From Stutzerimonas xanthomarina DSM 18231 (GTDB taxonomy: Bacteria > Pseudomonadota > Gammaproteobacteria > Pseudomonadales > Pseudomonadaceae), in assembly GCF_900129835.1 (NCBI RefSeq), contig NZ_FQXA01000002.1, forward strand, positions 248,001 through 312,000: a stretch of 64,000 nt of DNA. The letters are read 5' to 3'. Positions 38,198-49,506 of the stretch are shown piece after piece. Numbering within the stretch: the stretch's first letter is position 1; every line of letters begins with the position of its first letter. The notes under the pieces were generated by a model. It made no database searches, was not told where the DNA came from, and was given only the letters and a program-made list of their open reading frames with translations. Made by a program: the position numbers and the translations under genes.

Positions 38198-39349
38198 TTA
38201 AAGTCCGTAGTTATTCAACTCCCGCGCAATCAACAGCCGCTGAATTTCGCTCGAGCCTTCATAGATCTGGGTAATGCGCGCATCGCGGTAATAACGCTCG
38301 ACCGGGTAATCCTCCAGGTAGCCGTAGCCGCCGTGGATCTGCATGGCTTTCGAGCAGACATATTCGGCGACTTCCGAGGCGAACAGCTTGGCCTGGGAGG
38401 CTTCGGACAGGCAGGGCAGGTTAGCGCTGCGCAGGCGCGCGGCATGCAGGATGAGCAGTCGCGCGGCGTTCAGGCGGGTGTGCATGTCCGCCAACATGTT
38501 CGCCACGCTCTGGTGCTCGATGATCGGCTTGTCGAACTGGATGCGTTCGCGGGCATAACCCAGCGCCGCCTCGAACGCGGCGCGGGCAATGCCCAGCGCC
38601 TGGGCGCCGATACCGATGCGACCGCCTTCGAGGTTGGAAAGCGCGATCGCCAGCCCTTTTCCCCGCGGGCCGAGCAGGTTGGCTTCGGGAATGCGACAGT
38701 CACGCAGGGTGACGCCACAGGTATCCGAAGCACGGATGCCCATCTTCTTTTCCATGCGATCGACGACAAAGCCGGGGTTGTCGGTGGGAACCAGAAACGC
38801 GGACAGGCCCTTTTTACCGAGATCCGGATCGGTGACGGCGAAGACGATCGCGATTTTGGCGCGCTTGCCATTGCTGACAAATTGCTTGGCACCGTTGATG
38901 ATCCACTCGCCGTTTTCCAGCACAGCGCGGGTGCGCAGGTTGTGTGCCTCGGAGCCGGCCTGAGGTTCGGTAAGGGCAAAGCAGCCGATGGCGCGACCTG
39001 CCGCCAGATCCGGCAGCCATTCGTCCTGCTGCTCCGGCGTACCGTATTTGAGGATCGGACCGCAGCCTACCGAGCTGTGGATGCTCATCAGCGCACCGAT
39101 GGCGCCGTCTCCGGCGGAGATTTCCTCGACCGCCAGGGCATAGGTGACGTAGTCGATATAGGTTCCGCCCCATTGCTCGGGCACGATCATGCCCAGCAGG
39201 CCAAGCTCGCCAAGCTGGGTCACGGTGTCGTCACCGATCCAGCCGGCCTGCTCCCAAGCCTCTGCCTTGGGCGCGATTTCAGCGCGGGCGAAGTCGCGCG
39301 CCATGTCGCGGATCATCCGTTGTTCTTCGCTCAGTTCAATGTCTTGCAT
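38198..39349 (-). CDS. acyl-CoA dehydrogenase, isobutyryl-CoA type
   Basis: A 383-residue acyl-CoA dehydrogenase. FAD-contact regions are [14 protein letters not shown] and FVSNGKRA; the C-terminal glutamate is E364 in [18 protein letters not shown]. It is followed upstream by 3-hydroxyisobutyryl-CoA hydrolase, mmsB and mmsA on the same strand, so it is best read as isobutyryl-CoA dehydrogenase of valine degradation. The order resembles the PA0743-PA0747 region of P. aeruginosa as I remember it. Confidence 0.9.
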   Translation of the reverse strand: MQDIELSEEQRMIRDMARDFARAEIAPKAEAWEQAGWIGDDTVTQLGELGLLGMIVPEQWGGTYIDYVTYALAVEEISAGDGAIGALMSIHSSVGCGPILKYGTPEQQDEWLPDLAAGRAIGCFALTEPQAGSEAHNLRTRAVLENGEWIINGAKQFVSNGKRAKIAIVFAVTDPDLGKKGLSAFLVPTDNPGFVVDRMEKKMGIRASDTCGVTLRDCRIPEANLLGPRGKGLAIALSNLEGGRIGIGAQALGIARAAFEAALGYARERIQFDKPIIEHQSVANMLADMHTRLNAARLLILHAARLRSANLPCLSEASQAKLFASEVAEYVCSKAMQIHGGYGYLEDYPVERYYRDARITQIYEGSSEIQRLLIARELNNYGL

Positions 39350-39359
39350 ATGCAGCTCC

Positions 39360-40415
39360 TCAGGCGCCTGCGAAGAAGGCCGCCACGCGCTCGGGCGTCA
39401 CTTCGTCCAGCGTAGGCGGGTTCCAGCGCGGGTTCCTGTCCTTGTCGACGATCAGCGCGCGCACGCCTTCGATGATGTCGCCTTCGTCGAACCACTGGCG
39501 GTCCAGGTGCAGCTCCATGGCAAAGCAATCAGCCAGCGACAAGCTGCGACCGCGACGGAGCATTTCCAGCGTGACGCACATCGACAGCGGCGAGCGGCTG
39601 TCCATTGTCTTGAGCGTCTCGGTCGCCCACACGTGAAACTCGGGGCGCTCTTCGGCGGCCAGCGACTGACGAATGGCGGCGACGCTGTCATGGGCGAAAT
39701 GCTGCTCGATGGCCGGGAACAGCGCCTTGAACGGCGCATCAGGGAGCTCGGTGCAACCCATGGAGACCAGCAGGTTGGTCAGTGCCTGCACCGGTGCGGT
39801 GCTCCAATCCTGACGGTCCAGCGCCTGTTCAAGCTCGGCGAAACGCTCGTAGGGCACGCAATAATCGGCGAGACCGGCATACAGCGCGTCCGCCGAGCCG
39901 ACGTGGTTACCGGTCAGGCCCATGTAGAGACCGAGGTTGCCCGGCAGGCGCGGCAGGAAATAGCTACCGCCCACGTCCGGGAAATAACCGATACCGACCT
40001 CCGGCATGCCCATCCGCGTGCGCTCGGAGATCACCCGCAGCGAGGCACCCTGAACCAGGCCCATGCCGCCGCCGAGCACGAAGCCGTTCATCAATGCCAG
40101 CAGGGGTTTGCTGTAGGCATGGATGTACTGATCGAGCGTGTATTCCTGTTCGAAGAATTCGCCATGCAGGGTGTCCCCGTTCTGATAGCTGTCGTATAGC
40201 GAACGGATGTCGCCACCGGCGCAGAAGGCTTTCTCTCCTGCGCCGCGCAACACCACGGCGACCACGTCGGGGTCGTCCGCCCAGGCTTGCAGTTGCTCGT
40301 GAAGCATCCGCACCATGGGCAGTGTGACGGCGTTAAGCCCGGCGGGGCGGTTGAGCGTGAGATAGCCGACGCGATTGCGTACCTCGATCAGTACCGGCGC
40401 TTCTGCCTGGGTCAT
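39360..40415 (-). CDS. 3-hydroxyisobutyryl-CoA hydrolase-like (enoyl-CoA hydratase family)
   Basis: A 351-residue crotonase-superfamily protein longer than a simple hydratase. Features are [38 protein letters not shown] and the [19 protein letters not shown] block seen in 3-hydroxyisobutyryl-CoA hydrolases, with a C-terminal [24 protein letters not shown]. It releases 3-hydroxyisobutyrate for the next enzyme, MmsB. The ATG at 40415 overlaps the mmsB stop by 4 bp and has GAGGACGAG upstream. Confidence 0.9.
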   Translation of the reverse strand: MTQAEAPVLIEVRNRVGYLTLNRPAGLNAVTLPMVRMLHEQLQAWADDPDVVAVVLRGAGEKAFCAGGDIRSLYDSYQNGDTLHGEFFEQEYTLDQYIHAYSKPLLALMNGFVLGGGMGLVQGASLRVISERTRMGMPEVGIGYFPDVGGSYFLPRLPGNLGLYMGLTGNHVGSADALYAGLADYCVPYERFAELEQALDRQDWSTAPVQALTNLLVSMGCTELPDAPFKALFPAIEQHFAHDSVAAIRQSLAAEERPEFHVWATETLKTMDSRSPLSMCVTLEMLRRGRSLSLADCFAMELHLDRQWFDEGDIIEGVRALIVDKDRNPRWNPPTLDEVTPERVAAFFAGA

Positions 40416-41308
40416 GTCTCGTCCTCTTGGCGGTAGAGTTTGATGATCGCGGAGAAGTCCAGCCCACCGTGGCCCTGCATGCTGAAGGCTTGGTATAGCT
40501 GCTGCGCGAGACCACCGAGGATAACCGGCTGGCGCACTTGTTTGGCCGCCTCGCTGGCCAGACCGAGGTCTTTGAGCATCAAATCGGTGCCGAACCCGCC
40601 GCTGTAGCCGCGCGAGGCCGGGCCGTTCTCCAGCACGCCAGGGAAGGGGTTGTTGATCTCCGATGCCCAGCATCGGCCGCTGGATGAGTTGATGATTCCG
40701 GCCAGCACCTTGGCATCCATCCCTAACGCCACGCCCAGCGACATGGCCTCGGCCACGCCGATCATCGAGATGCCGAGCAGCATGTTGTTGGCGACTTTGG
40801 CCACCTGACCGTTACCGGTGTCGCCGCAGTGCACGATGTTTTTGCCCATCGTCGCCAGGATCGGCTGCGCCTTCTGGAAGTCCGTCTCGCTGCCACCAAC
40901 CATGAAGGTCAGGGTGCCCGCGGCCGCACCGACGGTACCGCCCGACACCGGCGCATCGAGCATCGGGTTGCCATTCTTGGCCGCGGCCGCTGCGACTTCC
41001 CGTGCGGACATCGGGTCGATGGTGGAGGAGTCGATCAGCAGTACGCCGGACGATACATGCACGAGCAGCCCGTCCTCACCGAGGTAGACCTGTTTCACAT
41101 GCGCGGCCGCTGGCAGCATGGTGATGATGGTTTCGACACCTGCCTGGGCGACTGCAGCCGGCGAGGTGGCCTCTTTGGCACCCGCTTCAACCAGCCCGGA
41201 GACCGCCGTGGCGGAAAGATCGAAAACAGTGACTTGATGGCCGGCTTTGAGCAGGTTGCGCGCCATGGGCCCGCCCATGTTGCCGAGCCCTAGAAATCCG
41301 ATATGCAT
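40412..41308 (-). CDS. mmsB: 3-hydroxyisobutyrate dehydrogenase
   Basis: A 298-residue NAD-dependent beta-hydroxyacid dehydrogenase that makes methylmalonate semialdehyde. The N-terminal signature is MHIGFLGLGNMGGPMARNLL, substrate-binding DAPVSGGTVGAAAGTL, and the catalytic lysine K171 in GNGQVAKVANNMLLG. It lies between mmsA (66 bp upstream) and the hydrolase. Confidence 0.95.
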   Translation of the reverse strand: MHIGFLGLGNMGGPMARNLLKAGHQVTVFDLSATAVSGLVEAGAKEATSPAAVAQAGVETIITMLPAAAHVKQVYLGEDGLLVHVSSGVLLIDSSTIDPMSAREVAAAAAKNGNPMLDAPVSGGTVGAAAGTLTFMVGGSETDFQKAQPILATMGKNIVHCGDTGNGQVAKVANNMLLGISMIGVAEAMSLGVALGMDAKVLAGIINSSSGRCWASEINNPFPGVLENGPASRGYSGGFGTDLMLKDLGLASEAAKQVRQPVILGGLAQQLYQAFSMQGHGGLDFSAIIKLYRQEDET

Positions 41309-41374
41309 GGCCGTTTCCTTTTTGTTCTGATTGACGGCTGAAGCGGCGCCGGGTGTTAGCCGACGCCGATCCGC

Positions 41375-42886
<1,512 letters not shown>

Positions 42887-43536
42887 GGTGGGGTCCTGGC
42901 GATTGTTGTTATTCGGATAGGCAAGCTATGGAACTGTCCTGATCCTAGAGTGCAAATTTGCCGACTTCAATGCGACTCGCTGCATAGCGCTTCTGCATAA
43001 ATACACATGCCATCCCACCACGGCGATGTCGCGGCTGCTGGGATTCGCCGTCTCATTTGGTTTTTTGATCTGCACGCCTACTTCACCAACGGGTCGTAAG
43101 GAGTGCTGATGCTCGGGCGGGAGAGCAGCGCCCGGTTATCCGGCGTGCTCCCGCGCCGATGCCAGACCTGCTTCACGGTGCCATCCAAACCGCTGAGCGC
43201 TCAGAACGTGGCGGCGCGCATACGTGGTGTCCGCCAGTTGTGGCCACACGTCGTTATTGAGGACAGGCGGGAGAACAGGTGCGCGCAGGCGATAACCGGC
43301 AGCCGTAGCGTTTCGTTGTGCCGTTCGGCGTCACTTGGTATTGGATTTCGAATGTAGAGAGGTGAGGGATGTAAACCTACCGGCTCATTCGGGCTTTTGA
43401 TTGAGCGGTCGGGAGGCCCGGTGTGGGGGCGGGGAGATGACTGGGGGTCAGGCGGATATAGGGGAGGAATGGGAAGGTCCGAGCAGGCGCTGCGTCCGCT
43501 AGGACGTCAGCGGCCCGGTTTCCTGGATGCAGTGAC
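42887..43536. other. 650-bp gap upstream of mmsA
   Basis: No mmsR gene is present here and no known repeat is visible. An 82-codon frame from ATG 43109 has a good TAAGGAG site but an arginine- and serine-rich product unlike any family I know, and I do not call it a gene. The mmsA promoter should be at about 42900-43000. Confidence 0.45.
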
Positions 43537-43809
43537 TTAGTTCACTGCGTCCTTCAGCGACTTGCCTGGCTTGAAGCCTGGCAGCTTTGCTGCGGAGATC
43601 TTGATCGTTGCACCCGTCTGTGGGTTGCGGCCGTCACGGGCTGCGCGCTCTTTGACGGCAAAGGTGCCGAAGCCGACCAGCGTCACGCTGTCGCCGTTCT
43701 GCAGGGTGTTGGTCACGCTTTCGGTGAAGGCGTCCAGCACACGAGTGGCGGTGCTCTTCGGTACATCGGCGGAGGCGGCGATCGCTTCAATCAACTCGGC
43801 TTTATTCAC
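43537..43809 (-). CDS. hupB: DNA-binding protein HU-beta
   Basis: A 90-residue HU-family nucleoid protein: [20 protein letters not shown] at the N terminus, [25 protein letters not shown] with the DNA-binding arm, and [16 protein letters not shown] at the end. The start is GTG at 43809 with GGAG upstream; the frame continues upstream but the family start fits only here. HU-beta usually follows lon in Pseudomonas; here it stands alone. Confidence 0.93.
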   Translation of the reverse strand: MNKAELIEAIAASADVPKSTATRVLDAFTESVTNTLQNGDSVTLVGFGTFAVKERAARDGRNPQTGATIKISAAKLPGFKPGKSLKDAVN

Positions 43810-44081
43810 GGGTGTGGCTCCAGATTGGAATGGGTGGTCAGTATAAGCAGCGTCTTGCCCTGTCGCCTGCGGCAAATTTCCTCTTTTTCAAAAATATCCC
43901 GTGCGGGGCGACAAATCGCGTGGTTGCCTGATCCAGACGCTTTTGTCTGGACATCGAAATTTTAGCTCCGGTTCATTGCCCTCCCGACCATTGGTAGCTG
44001 GCTTTTGTCTGGATGCGCCATCTGTTCGAGATCTGAGGGCAGTGAACTGCCTATTCACACGTTGATTGGCTCTCTTCAACT
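43810..44081. other. gap between hupB and the DUF2141 gene
   Basis: It holds a hairpin, TCCAGAC (43932-43938) / GTCTGGA (43945-43951), and a second copy of the string CTTTTGTCTGGA at about 44003-44014. The hupB promoter must lie here. No gene is evident. Confidence 0.4.
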
Positions 44082-44510
44082 TCAGTAACGGACTTCAATG
44101 TCGATCTCTCGGGGCTGCTCGCCTGGCACATCGAACCGGCTATCCTCGAATGCGGGCGGGCCCATCACCTTGGGGTTGTTGGACAAGCCATAGCCTTCGG
44201 TGGGAAACATGCGGAACCTGAGGTCCAGCTCGCCATTAGCGTTTTCGTCATGGTAGGCCATCACCGCGTATTCACCGGCTGGAACGTCTTCGAACACCAC
44301 GGTGACGGTTCCGGCCTTGGCAGGCGACTCGCTGGAGGCAAAGGCCTGGTCCGCTTTACGGAATGTCTTCGGGTCAGAGAACAGAGCCACGCGAACAGTG
44401 CCGCGATCGTGCTCGAGGTTGTTGAGTTTGACGGTCAACGGTTGGCCATCGGCGAAAGCCGCCTGACCTATCACCATTGCTACCAAGCTTAGCGCTACGC
44501 GCAATGTCAT
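44082..44510 (-). CDS. secreted DUF2141-like protein
   Basis: A 142-residue exported protein. The signal peptide ends AAFADG (about residues 1-20), followed by LTVKLNNLEHDRGTVRVALF and VFEDVPAGEYAVMAYHDENANGELD, the hallmark of the DUF2141 family (a small beta-sandwich of unknown function). Start: ATG 44510 with AGGAG upstream. Divergent from the GreA-like gene. Confidence 0.85.
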   Translation of the reverse strand: MTLRVALSLVAMVIGQAAFADGQPLTVKLNNLEHDRGTVRVALFSDPKTFRKADQAFASSESPAKAGTVTVVFEDVPAGEYAVMAYHDENANGELDLRFRMFPTEGYGLSNNPKVMGPPAFEDSRFDVPGEQPREIDIEVRY

Positions 44511-44729
44511 CGGATTCGCTCCTGGTTGACGTGTATATCGAATGATTGGAAGGCGGGGTGTATCCAGTGCACTTGGAAAAATATCCTGGCGATAGTGCCG
44601 TGCTTCTAACGGATCGGCCAGCCAAACGGCCGACCAGTCAGTCACGTCTTCCATCGAGTGTCGCCGCCGTGGCTCCACGAACGCTGCAATGCGATGCTAG
44701 ACGCCAAACGCCCTATCGACCGAGTCCGC

Positions 44730-45206
44730 ATGAACAAGACCCATCTTCAGACGCTGATCATCGACAAGCTGCAGGCCGCTCTGGCTGTTGCAAAGGAGGC
44801 ACTGAAGGCCTCGCACGAGGCGGCGACGCACGCCGAAAGCAAAGCGGAGAACAAGTACGACACCCGAGGACTGGAAGCGGCCTACCTGGCCGATGGGCAA
44901 CGGAAGCGCGTTCACGAAATCGAGACAGCGATCTCGAGTTACCAAAACCTTCCCGTGCGATCGCATCGCAATGAAACCATCACCCTGGGCGCGTTGGTTT
45001 CGCTGGAGTCCGCAGGCAATTGCCGTTGGGTGTTCCTGGGGCCGGATGCCGCTGGGCTGAGTGTGACGGTTGAAGGCGAAGAGGTGCTGGTGATCTCTCC
45101 GCGTTCGCCGCTGGGCAGGGCGCTGCTGGGCTGCGAGGAAGGTGACGAAGCCGAGATCAAGGTCGAAGGGCAGCCCCTCCGATACAGCCTAATCAGTGTT
45201 AGCTGA
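44730..45206 (+). CDS. GreA/GreB C-terminal domain protein
   Basis: A 158-residue protein. An N-terminal helical, probably coiled-coil stretch (LQTLIIDKLQAALAVAKEAL.., about residues 4-70) is followed by a FKBP-like GreA/GreB C-terminal domain (LGALVSLESAGNCRWVFLGP..ISPRSPLGRALLGCEEGDE). The SPLGRALLG block is diagnostic of this domain, which is also found in Rnk. It may act at the RNA polymerase secondary channel. The start is uncertain: ATG 44730 is preferred, 44694 is possible. Confidence 0.78.
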   Translation: MNKTHLQTLIIDKLQAALAVAKEALKASHEAATHAESKAENKYDTRGLEAAYLADGQRKRVHEIETAISSYQNLPVRSHRNETITLGALVSLESAGNCRWVFLGPDAAGLSVTVEGEEVLVISPRSPLGRALLGCEEGDEAEIKVEGQPLRYSLISVS

Positions 45207-45417
45207 CTCAACTTCCATCGCGCAAAAGGAGCGCAAAGCGCTATTAACGTCATTGCTATTTTAAATCAGTTAGATATGCACCGTAGTTAATGTCGTTTGT
45301 ACGCTTTTTGTAGATCTATCTGATGAATATACGAAGGCGCAGGGCAAGCGGATAAATGATCTCAACAAAGCGTTCTATCTAGTTGATATGTCGCGATAAC
45401 CCATAACGAAATGCCCT
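45207..45417. other. AT-rich intergenic stretch
   Basis: This stretch (TTTTAAATCAGTTAGATATG and similar) is clearly richer in A+T than its neighbours. It precedes the adenylation-domain remnant and contains no gene. Confidence 0.5.
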
Positions 45418-45516
45418 ATGGAGACACGAGGTTCCGAGTCGCATCTGCTGCTGGACTCGCTGCCGAAGACTCCGAGTGGCAAGATCGACCGTAAGCGGTT
45501 ACCCGAGCCGGTCTGA
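45418..45516 (+). pseudogene. remnant of an adenylation (AMP-binding/NRPS) domain C terminus
   Basis: The frame ending at TGA 45514-45516 reads LLLDSLPKTPSGKIDRKRL followed by PEPV. This is the A10 core of adenylation domains: LP.TP.GKIDR.ALPEP, with the catalytic lysine before IDR. Only about 26 codons are preserved (32 if the ATG at 45418 is used). No upstream adenylation domain exists; AT-rich non-coding DNA lies there. It appears to be the tail of a lost NRPS or acyl-adenylating gene, next to siderophore uptake genes. Confidence 0.65.
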
Positions 45517-45529
45517 TCGAGTGCGTTAC

Positions 45530-45552
45530 CCCGTGGCCAGGACGGCCACGGG
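45530..45552. terminator. hairpin between the remnant and the siderophore-binding gene
   Basis: A perfect 9-bp stem, CCCGTGGCC (45530-45538) / GGCCACGGG (45544-45552), with a 5-base loop lies between convergent ends. A T-run (GTTAGTTTTT) follows about 12 bases later on the plus strand. Probable bidirectional terminator. Confidence 0.5.
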
Positions 45553-45562
45553 ACGATCTGCG

Positions 45563-46504
45563 TTAGTTTTTCGCGACCGGCTCAGCGTCTGTTTTGACGA
45601 CGATGGATTCCACATCTTCGATCACCTGCAGGGCAGCCATCGGCCCACCCAGCGAGGTCCATAGCGATCCATCGACGGCGTCGAAACGCTTGGCCTGAAT
45701 AGACGAGAGCTGGCGGAACGCTGGTGTTTCTTCAGCCTGGCTAAGCGCCTCGACGGCTTCGCCGCTGGTGGCCAGCGTACCGATCACCAGCCAGTCCGCA
45801 TCCAGTAGTTCAAGGGATTCAAGGCTCAGTGCCATGGAATGAGTGTGGCCTGGGTCCTGCTGGTGAGCCGGGCGGACCAGGCCGACGTCTTCCACCACAG
45901 TGCTGGAGAACGCGTCCTTGAACATGTAGGACGGGCCCTTCGGGTTCCAGCGAACGATACTGAACGTCTCGCCTTGATGGTCCTTCAAACGCTCACGCGC
46001 CTCGGCTGCACGTGCTTCGTAGCGGTCCAGAAAAGCCTTGGCTTCAGCATCCTTGTTCAGGATATGAGCGGTTCGCTGCATGCTGGACTGCCAAGGTTCG
46101 GCCCATTTAAAGGTCACAACCGTAGGCGCGATCTCGTTGAGTATCGCCAGCTGCTCCGGCTTGACCGGGCCGGTGAGGATCAGATCCGGTTCCAGCTCAA
46201 GCAGTGTCTCCAGGTTGGGGTTGTCCAGATCGCCGACGACCTTGATGCCTGTTGGTACCTTGCCTTTCAGGTAACGCGGCGGTGCAGCCTGGCCGCGACC
46301 GTTGACGGTGCCGATCGGCGTCACCCCCAGTGTCAGCGCCGTATCCAGATCGATTTCGTTGAGCGTGACAACACGCTCAGGCTCGGCCGGAACGGTGACG
46401 GTGTTGCCGAACGCATCTTCCACCTGACGGGCGGCGTGCGCACTGAGGGTCATCAACCCCGCTATAAGTGCGATGGTGAGGTGCCAGGGGGTTCGATTGA
46501 TCAT
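45563..46504 (-). CDS. iron-siderophore ABC transporter periplasmic binding protein
   Basis: A 313-residue binding protein of the FepB/FhuD type. The signal peptide ends SAHA (about residue 24), then RQVEDAFGNTVTVPAEPERVV, NLETLLELEPDLILTG and ELLDADWLVIGTL are typical of the siderophore-binding fold. Its start overlaps the ATPase stop. Last gene of the uptake operon. Confidence 0.9.
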   Translation of the reverse strand: MINRTPWHLTIALIAGLMTLSAHAARQVEDAFGNTVTVPAEPERVVTLNEIDLDTALTLGVTPIGTVNGRGQAAPPRYLKGKVPTGIKVVGDLDNPNLETLLELEPDLILTGPVKPEQLAILNEIAPTVVTFKWAEPWQSSMQRTAHILNKDAEAKAFLDRYEARAAEARERLKDHQGETFSIVRWNPKGPSYMFKDAFSSTVVEDVGLVRPAHQQDPGHTHSMALSLESLELLDADWLVIGTLATSGEAVEALSQAEETPAFRQLSSIQAKRFDAVDGSLWTSLGGPMAALQVIEDVESIVVKTDAEPVAKN

Positions 46505-47367
46505 TGGGTCGTGTCCTTTTGGGCGGGTTCGGGCACCGCTGGGGTGCGGGTGGCTGATGGTGCTGAGGAGGGAAGCGCAGACGCTGCGAGCGAACGGCGA
46601 CGTGGGACGATCACCGGAGCGCCGTCACCAGGCGCAGGCAGAATGTCCACCTCGGTCTGGTAAAGGCGGTCGACCAGCGCCTTGGTCATCACCTCGCGCG
46701 CTGGCCCCATGGCCTGAATTTGTCCATCGGCGAGTGCAATCAAGTCGTCGCAATAGCGCGCGGCGATGCCCAGATCATGGATGACGATCAGCACCGTACG
46801 GCCTTCGGCTGCGATCCGGTGAACCGCCTCCATGACTTCGGCTTGGTGGCCGATATCCAGTGCGCTGGTGGGCTCGTCGAGCAGAATCAGATCGGTGTTC
46901 TGCGCCAGGATCATGGCTAGCCACGCTCGCTGCGCCTGCCCGCCGGAGAGTGAGGAAGCCTGACGATGCCAGATGGCGTCGAGCTGCATGGCGGTACGAG
47001 CGCGGGCGACCTGATGCGCATCCTCATCAGTCCACTGGTTGAACCAGCCTTGATGCGGATGCCGGCCGTACTGCACCAACTGCTCGACACGAATTCCTTC
47101 GGCCATCACGGGGCGCTGGGGGAGAAACGCCAGCTGACGAGCCAGACTTTTCATCGAGTAACGGGAAAGCGACTGCCCATGCACATGGATTTCGCCACGC
47201 TGCAAGGGCAGCTGACGCGCCAATAGCTTGAGCAGGGTCGATTTGCCGCTGCCGTTGGGCCCGACGATTCCGATCAACCGGCCCTTGGGCAGCGAGAAAG
47301 TGACGTCGTCCAGGACCACTTTGTCCTGATAGGCGAAATGAAGGTGTTCGACGCTCAGTACCGTCAT
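46501..47367 (-). CDS. iron-siderophore ABC transporter ATPase
   Basis: A 288-residue ATPase of the FepC/FecE type: Walker A GPNGSGKST, LPLQRGEIHVHGQSLSRYS, signature SSLSGGQAQRAWLAMILAQ, Walker B LILLDEPTSALDIGHQ and switch VIHDLG. The unusually long C-terminal tail after residue 255 (rich in arginine, alanine and serine) is not conserved in the family. Overlaps both neighbours. Confidence 0.92.
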   Translation of the reverse strand: MTVLSVEHLHFAYQDKVVLDDVTFSLPKGRLIGIVGPNGSGKSTLLKLLARQLPLQRGEIHVHGQSLSRYSMKSLARQLAFLPQRPVMAEGIRVEQLVQYGRHPHQGWFNQWTDEDAHQVARARTAMQLDAIWHRQASSLSGGQAQRAWLAMILAQNTDLILLDEPTSALDIGHQAEVMEAVHRIAAEGRTVLIVIHDLGIAARYCDDLIALADGQIQAMGPAREVMTKALVDRLYQTEVDILPAPGDGAPVIVPRRRSLAASALPSSAPSATRTPAVPEPAQKDTTQ

Positions 47368-48410
47368 CAGTCAGCTCCTCGTCTGTCCTTGAGCAGCAAT
47401 GCCAGCAGCAGGATGCCGCCAAGTAGCCGTGTCATGATGCCGGTGGGGATCTCTGCCGGCTGCGCCAGTACCCGAACCAGGGTGTCACTGCCCAACAGCA
47501 GGACCGCTCCGCAAAGAGCCGATAGCCAGAGCGGGGCCAGGTTATCGCGCGCCAACCACGACGCCAGGATCGGTGCGGCCATGGCGATGAATACGACCGG
47601 CCCGCCAATCGCTGTGCCCAGCGAGGCCACCAGAATGGCAAGCCCCAGCACGCCGAGCTGTACCAGCGGCACACGGATGCCCAGGTTCTGCGCAGTGGCA
47701 TCGCCAAAGCGCAACAAGGCCAGGGGGCGGTTGACCAAGGCCATCAGCGGGCACAGCGCCAGCAGGACCAGGGCGATCGGGTTGACGGTCTGGTAGCTGA
47801 CCCCAGCGAAGTGACCCATCGTCCAGAGATAGAGGCTGCCCAGGTGTACCAGCGGCTGCGTCGACATTGCGAAGTCGCCGATCGCGCCCAGTAGCTCCGA
47901 CAGCGCGATACCGATGACGATGAACAGGTAGCCTTGCTCTCCGGGGCGGCGGCAGAGGGTGAACAGCGCTACGGCGGCCAATACCGCGCCCAGGGGAGAG
48001 GCCCACCAGGGCCAGCTACCCAACGTTAGGTAAAGGGAAAAACCGACAACCGCCAGCGATGCACCTTCGTTCACGCCGATCATGTCTGGCGTCGCCAGGC
48101 GGTTGCGCACCAGCGTCTGGATCAGGCAGCCGGCCATGCCCATGGCGAGGCCGGCAACGATGGCGGCTGCCACCCGCGGCATACGGATCTTGAACACCAT
48201 GATCTCGTGCAACTTGCTGCCATTGCCGAGCAAGGTGGCGAGCACGTCTCGCATGCCCATCTGGCCGGAGCCCAGGCTGATCGCCAGCGTAGCCAGTATG
48301 GCAAGCAGCAGCGTGAGCAGGCCGCACATCAGCCAGTTGCGCCGATGCAGCAGCAGACACAGGCTGCCCATGCGTAGCGTCCACACGCCGCTGGGAGTGA
48401 TGGGTGCCAT
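47367..48410 (-). CDS. iron-siderophore ABC transporter permease (FecCD family)
   Basis: A 347-residue permease with about nine helices. FecCD signatures are RMPRVAAAIVAGLAMGMAGCLIQTLVRNRLATPDMIGVNEGA and the C-terminal DTLVRVLAQPAEIPTGIMTRLLGG. Pairs with the permease at 48413-49450, 2 bp upstream, and with the ATPase by a 1-bp junction. Confidence 0.92.
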   Translation of the reverse strand: MAPITPSGVWTLRMGSLCLLLHRRNWLMCGLLTLLLAILATLAISLGSGQMGMRDVLATLLGNGSKLHEIMVFKIRMPRVAAAIVAGLAMGMAGCLIQTLVRNRLATPDMIGVNEGASLAVVGFSLYLTLGSWPWWASPLGAVLAAVALFTLCRRPGEQGYLFIVIGIALSELLGAIGDFAMSTQPLVHLGSLYLWTMGHFAGVSYQTVNPIALVLLALCPLMALVNRPLALLRFGDATAQNLGIRVPLVQLGVLGLAILVASLGTAIGGPVVFIAMAAPILASWLARDNLAPLWLSALCGAVLLLGSDTLVRVLAQPAEIPTGIMTRLLGGILLLALLLKDRRGAD

Positions 48411-48412
48411 GC

Positions 48413-49450
48413 TTACCTCACAGCCAGCAGGGATCGGAAGCCACCGCGCAAGACGATAGCAATCAGCGCCGGCGCGCCGAGTGCGGCCAGCAACGTTCCG
48501 ACCGGCAGCTCGAAGGGTTGCAACAGCCAGCGCGCCAGCACATCAGCCGCCAAAAGGAACACCATGCCGAACAGCGTCGAGAACAGCAGCTGTCGGAGCA
48601 GTGCCACCGGTTCGATCAATCGAGCGCAGTAGGCTGCCAGAAAGCCCACGAAACCGACGGGCCCGGCAAGAGATATTGCGCAGGCCGTCAGTAATGTCGA
48701 GGCGACCAGGACGCTCAGTCGCACCCAGGTGGTGTGGATGCCCAGCGCCCGCGCCTGGCTGTCACCCATTTGCATCAGGGTCAGTTGTCGGCAGAGCAGG
48801 CCGGCGAGTGCCAGGCCCAGCAGCGCGACGGGCGTGACGGTGCCCACCGCGTCGAGCCGGGTCGCCGAGAGGGAGCCCAGGTTCCAGAACCGAAATTGCT
48901 CCAGCGCCACACGTGTCGACAGCAACATGAAATTCGACAGACCGCCGAATATTGCAGCCAGCGCGACGCCGGCGAGGATGAGTTTCAGCGGGCTGGCCTG
49001 ACCCAGCATCAAGCCGATGCCGAGCACCACAAGGTTGCCCAGCAGGGCGCCGGCACCGGACCAGAGCAGATAGCCCCGTGTCGATTCGACGCCGTAGAAA
49101 ATGAGACCGATGACCAGCCCCAGCACTGCGCCGGCATTGACGCCGAGCAAGCCGGGTTCGGCCAGCGGATTACGTGTTGCGCTTTGCAGCAGCGAGGCGG
49201 CGATGGCAAGACTTCCGCCAACTACGAGCGCTGCCAGCGTCCGCGGCAAACGCAGTGTCTCTACCACCATGGCCAGTTTTTCGTCTGCCACGGCGAGTTG
49301 GTTTCCGAGAAGATAGTGCAGCACTTCGACCGCGCCGTAGACGCCCGCACCGGTGCTCATCGAGACCGCCAGCAAGCCCAGCAGAAGCGCGCCGCCAGCG
49401 ACGAGGACCGCTTGCTGGTAGCCGGGGAAGGTCGAATCAAGCCGTTTCAT
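48413..49450 (-). CDS. iron-siderophore ABC transporter permease (FecCD family)
   Basis: A 345-residue permease: LRLPRTLAALVVGGSLAIAASLLQSATRNPLAEPGLLGVNAGA and ADVLARWLLQPFELPVGTLLAALG. It forms the heterodimeric channel with the preceding gene product. It lies 56 bp after the TonB-dependent receptor. Confidence 0.92.
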   Translation of the reverse strand: MKRLDSTFPGYQQAVLVAGGALLLGLLAVSMSTGAGVYGAVEVLHYLLGNQLAVADEKLAMVVETLRLPRTLAALVVGGSLAIAASLLQSATRNPLAEPGLLGVNAGAVLGLVIGLIFYGVESTRGYLLWSGAGALLGNLVVLGIGLMLGQASPLKLILAGVALAAIFGGLSNFMLLSTRVALEQFRFWNLGSLSATRLDAVGTVTPVALLGLALAGLLCRQLTLMQMGDSQARALGIHTTWVRLSVLVASTLLTACAISLAGPVGFVGFLAAYCARLIEPVALLRQLLFSTLFGMVFLLAADVLARWLLQPFELPVGTLLAALGAPALIAIVLRGGFRSLLAVR

Positions 49451-49506
49451 TGGTTTCGAGCAAGCTCCTGAAACCCGGCAGCCAGGCTGCCGGGCAATGG
49501 CAGGTA

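Noticed and set aside
43109..43357. 82-codon frame with a good ribosome site in the mmsA upstream gap
   Set aside because: The product is arginine/serine-rich with no hydrophobic core or family resemblance, so it is more likely chance.
43932..43951. TGTCTGGACA-containing hairpin, considered as another enhancer site of the TGTCC-N8-GGACA type
   Set aside because: There is no N8 spacer and no sigma-54 element nearby; it is better explained as a simple hairpin between genes.
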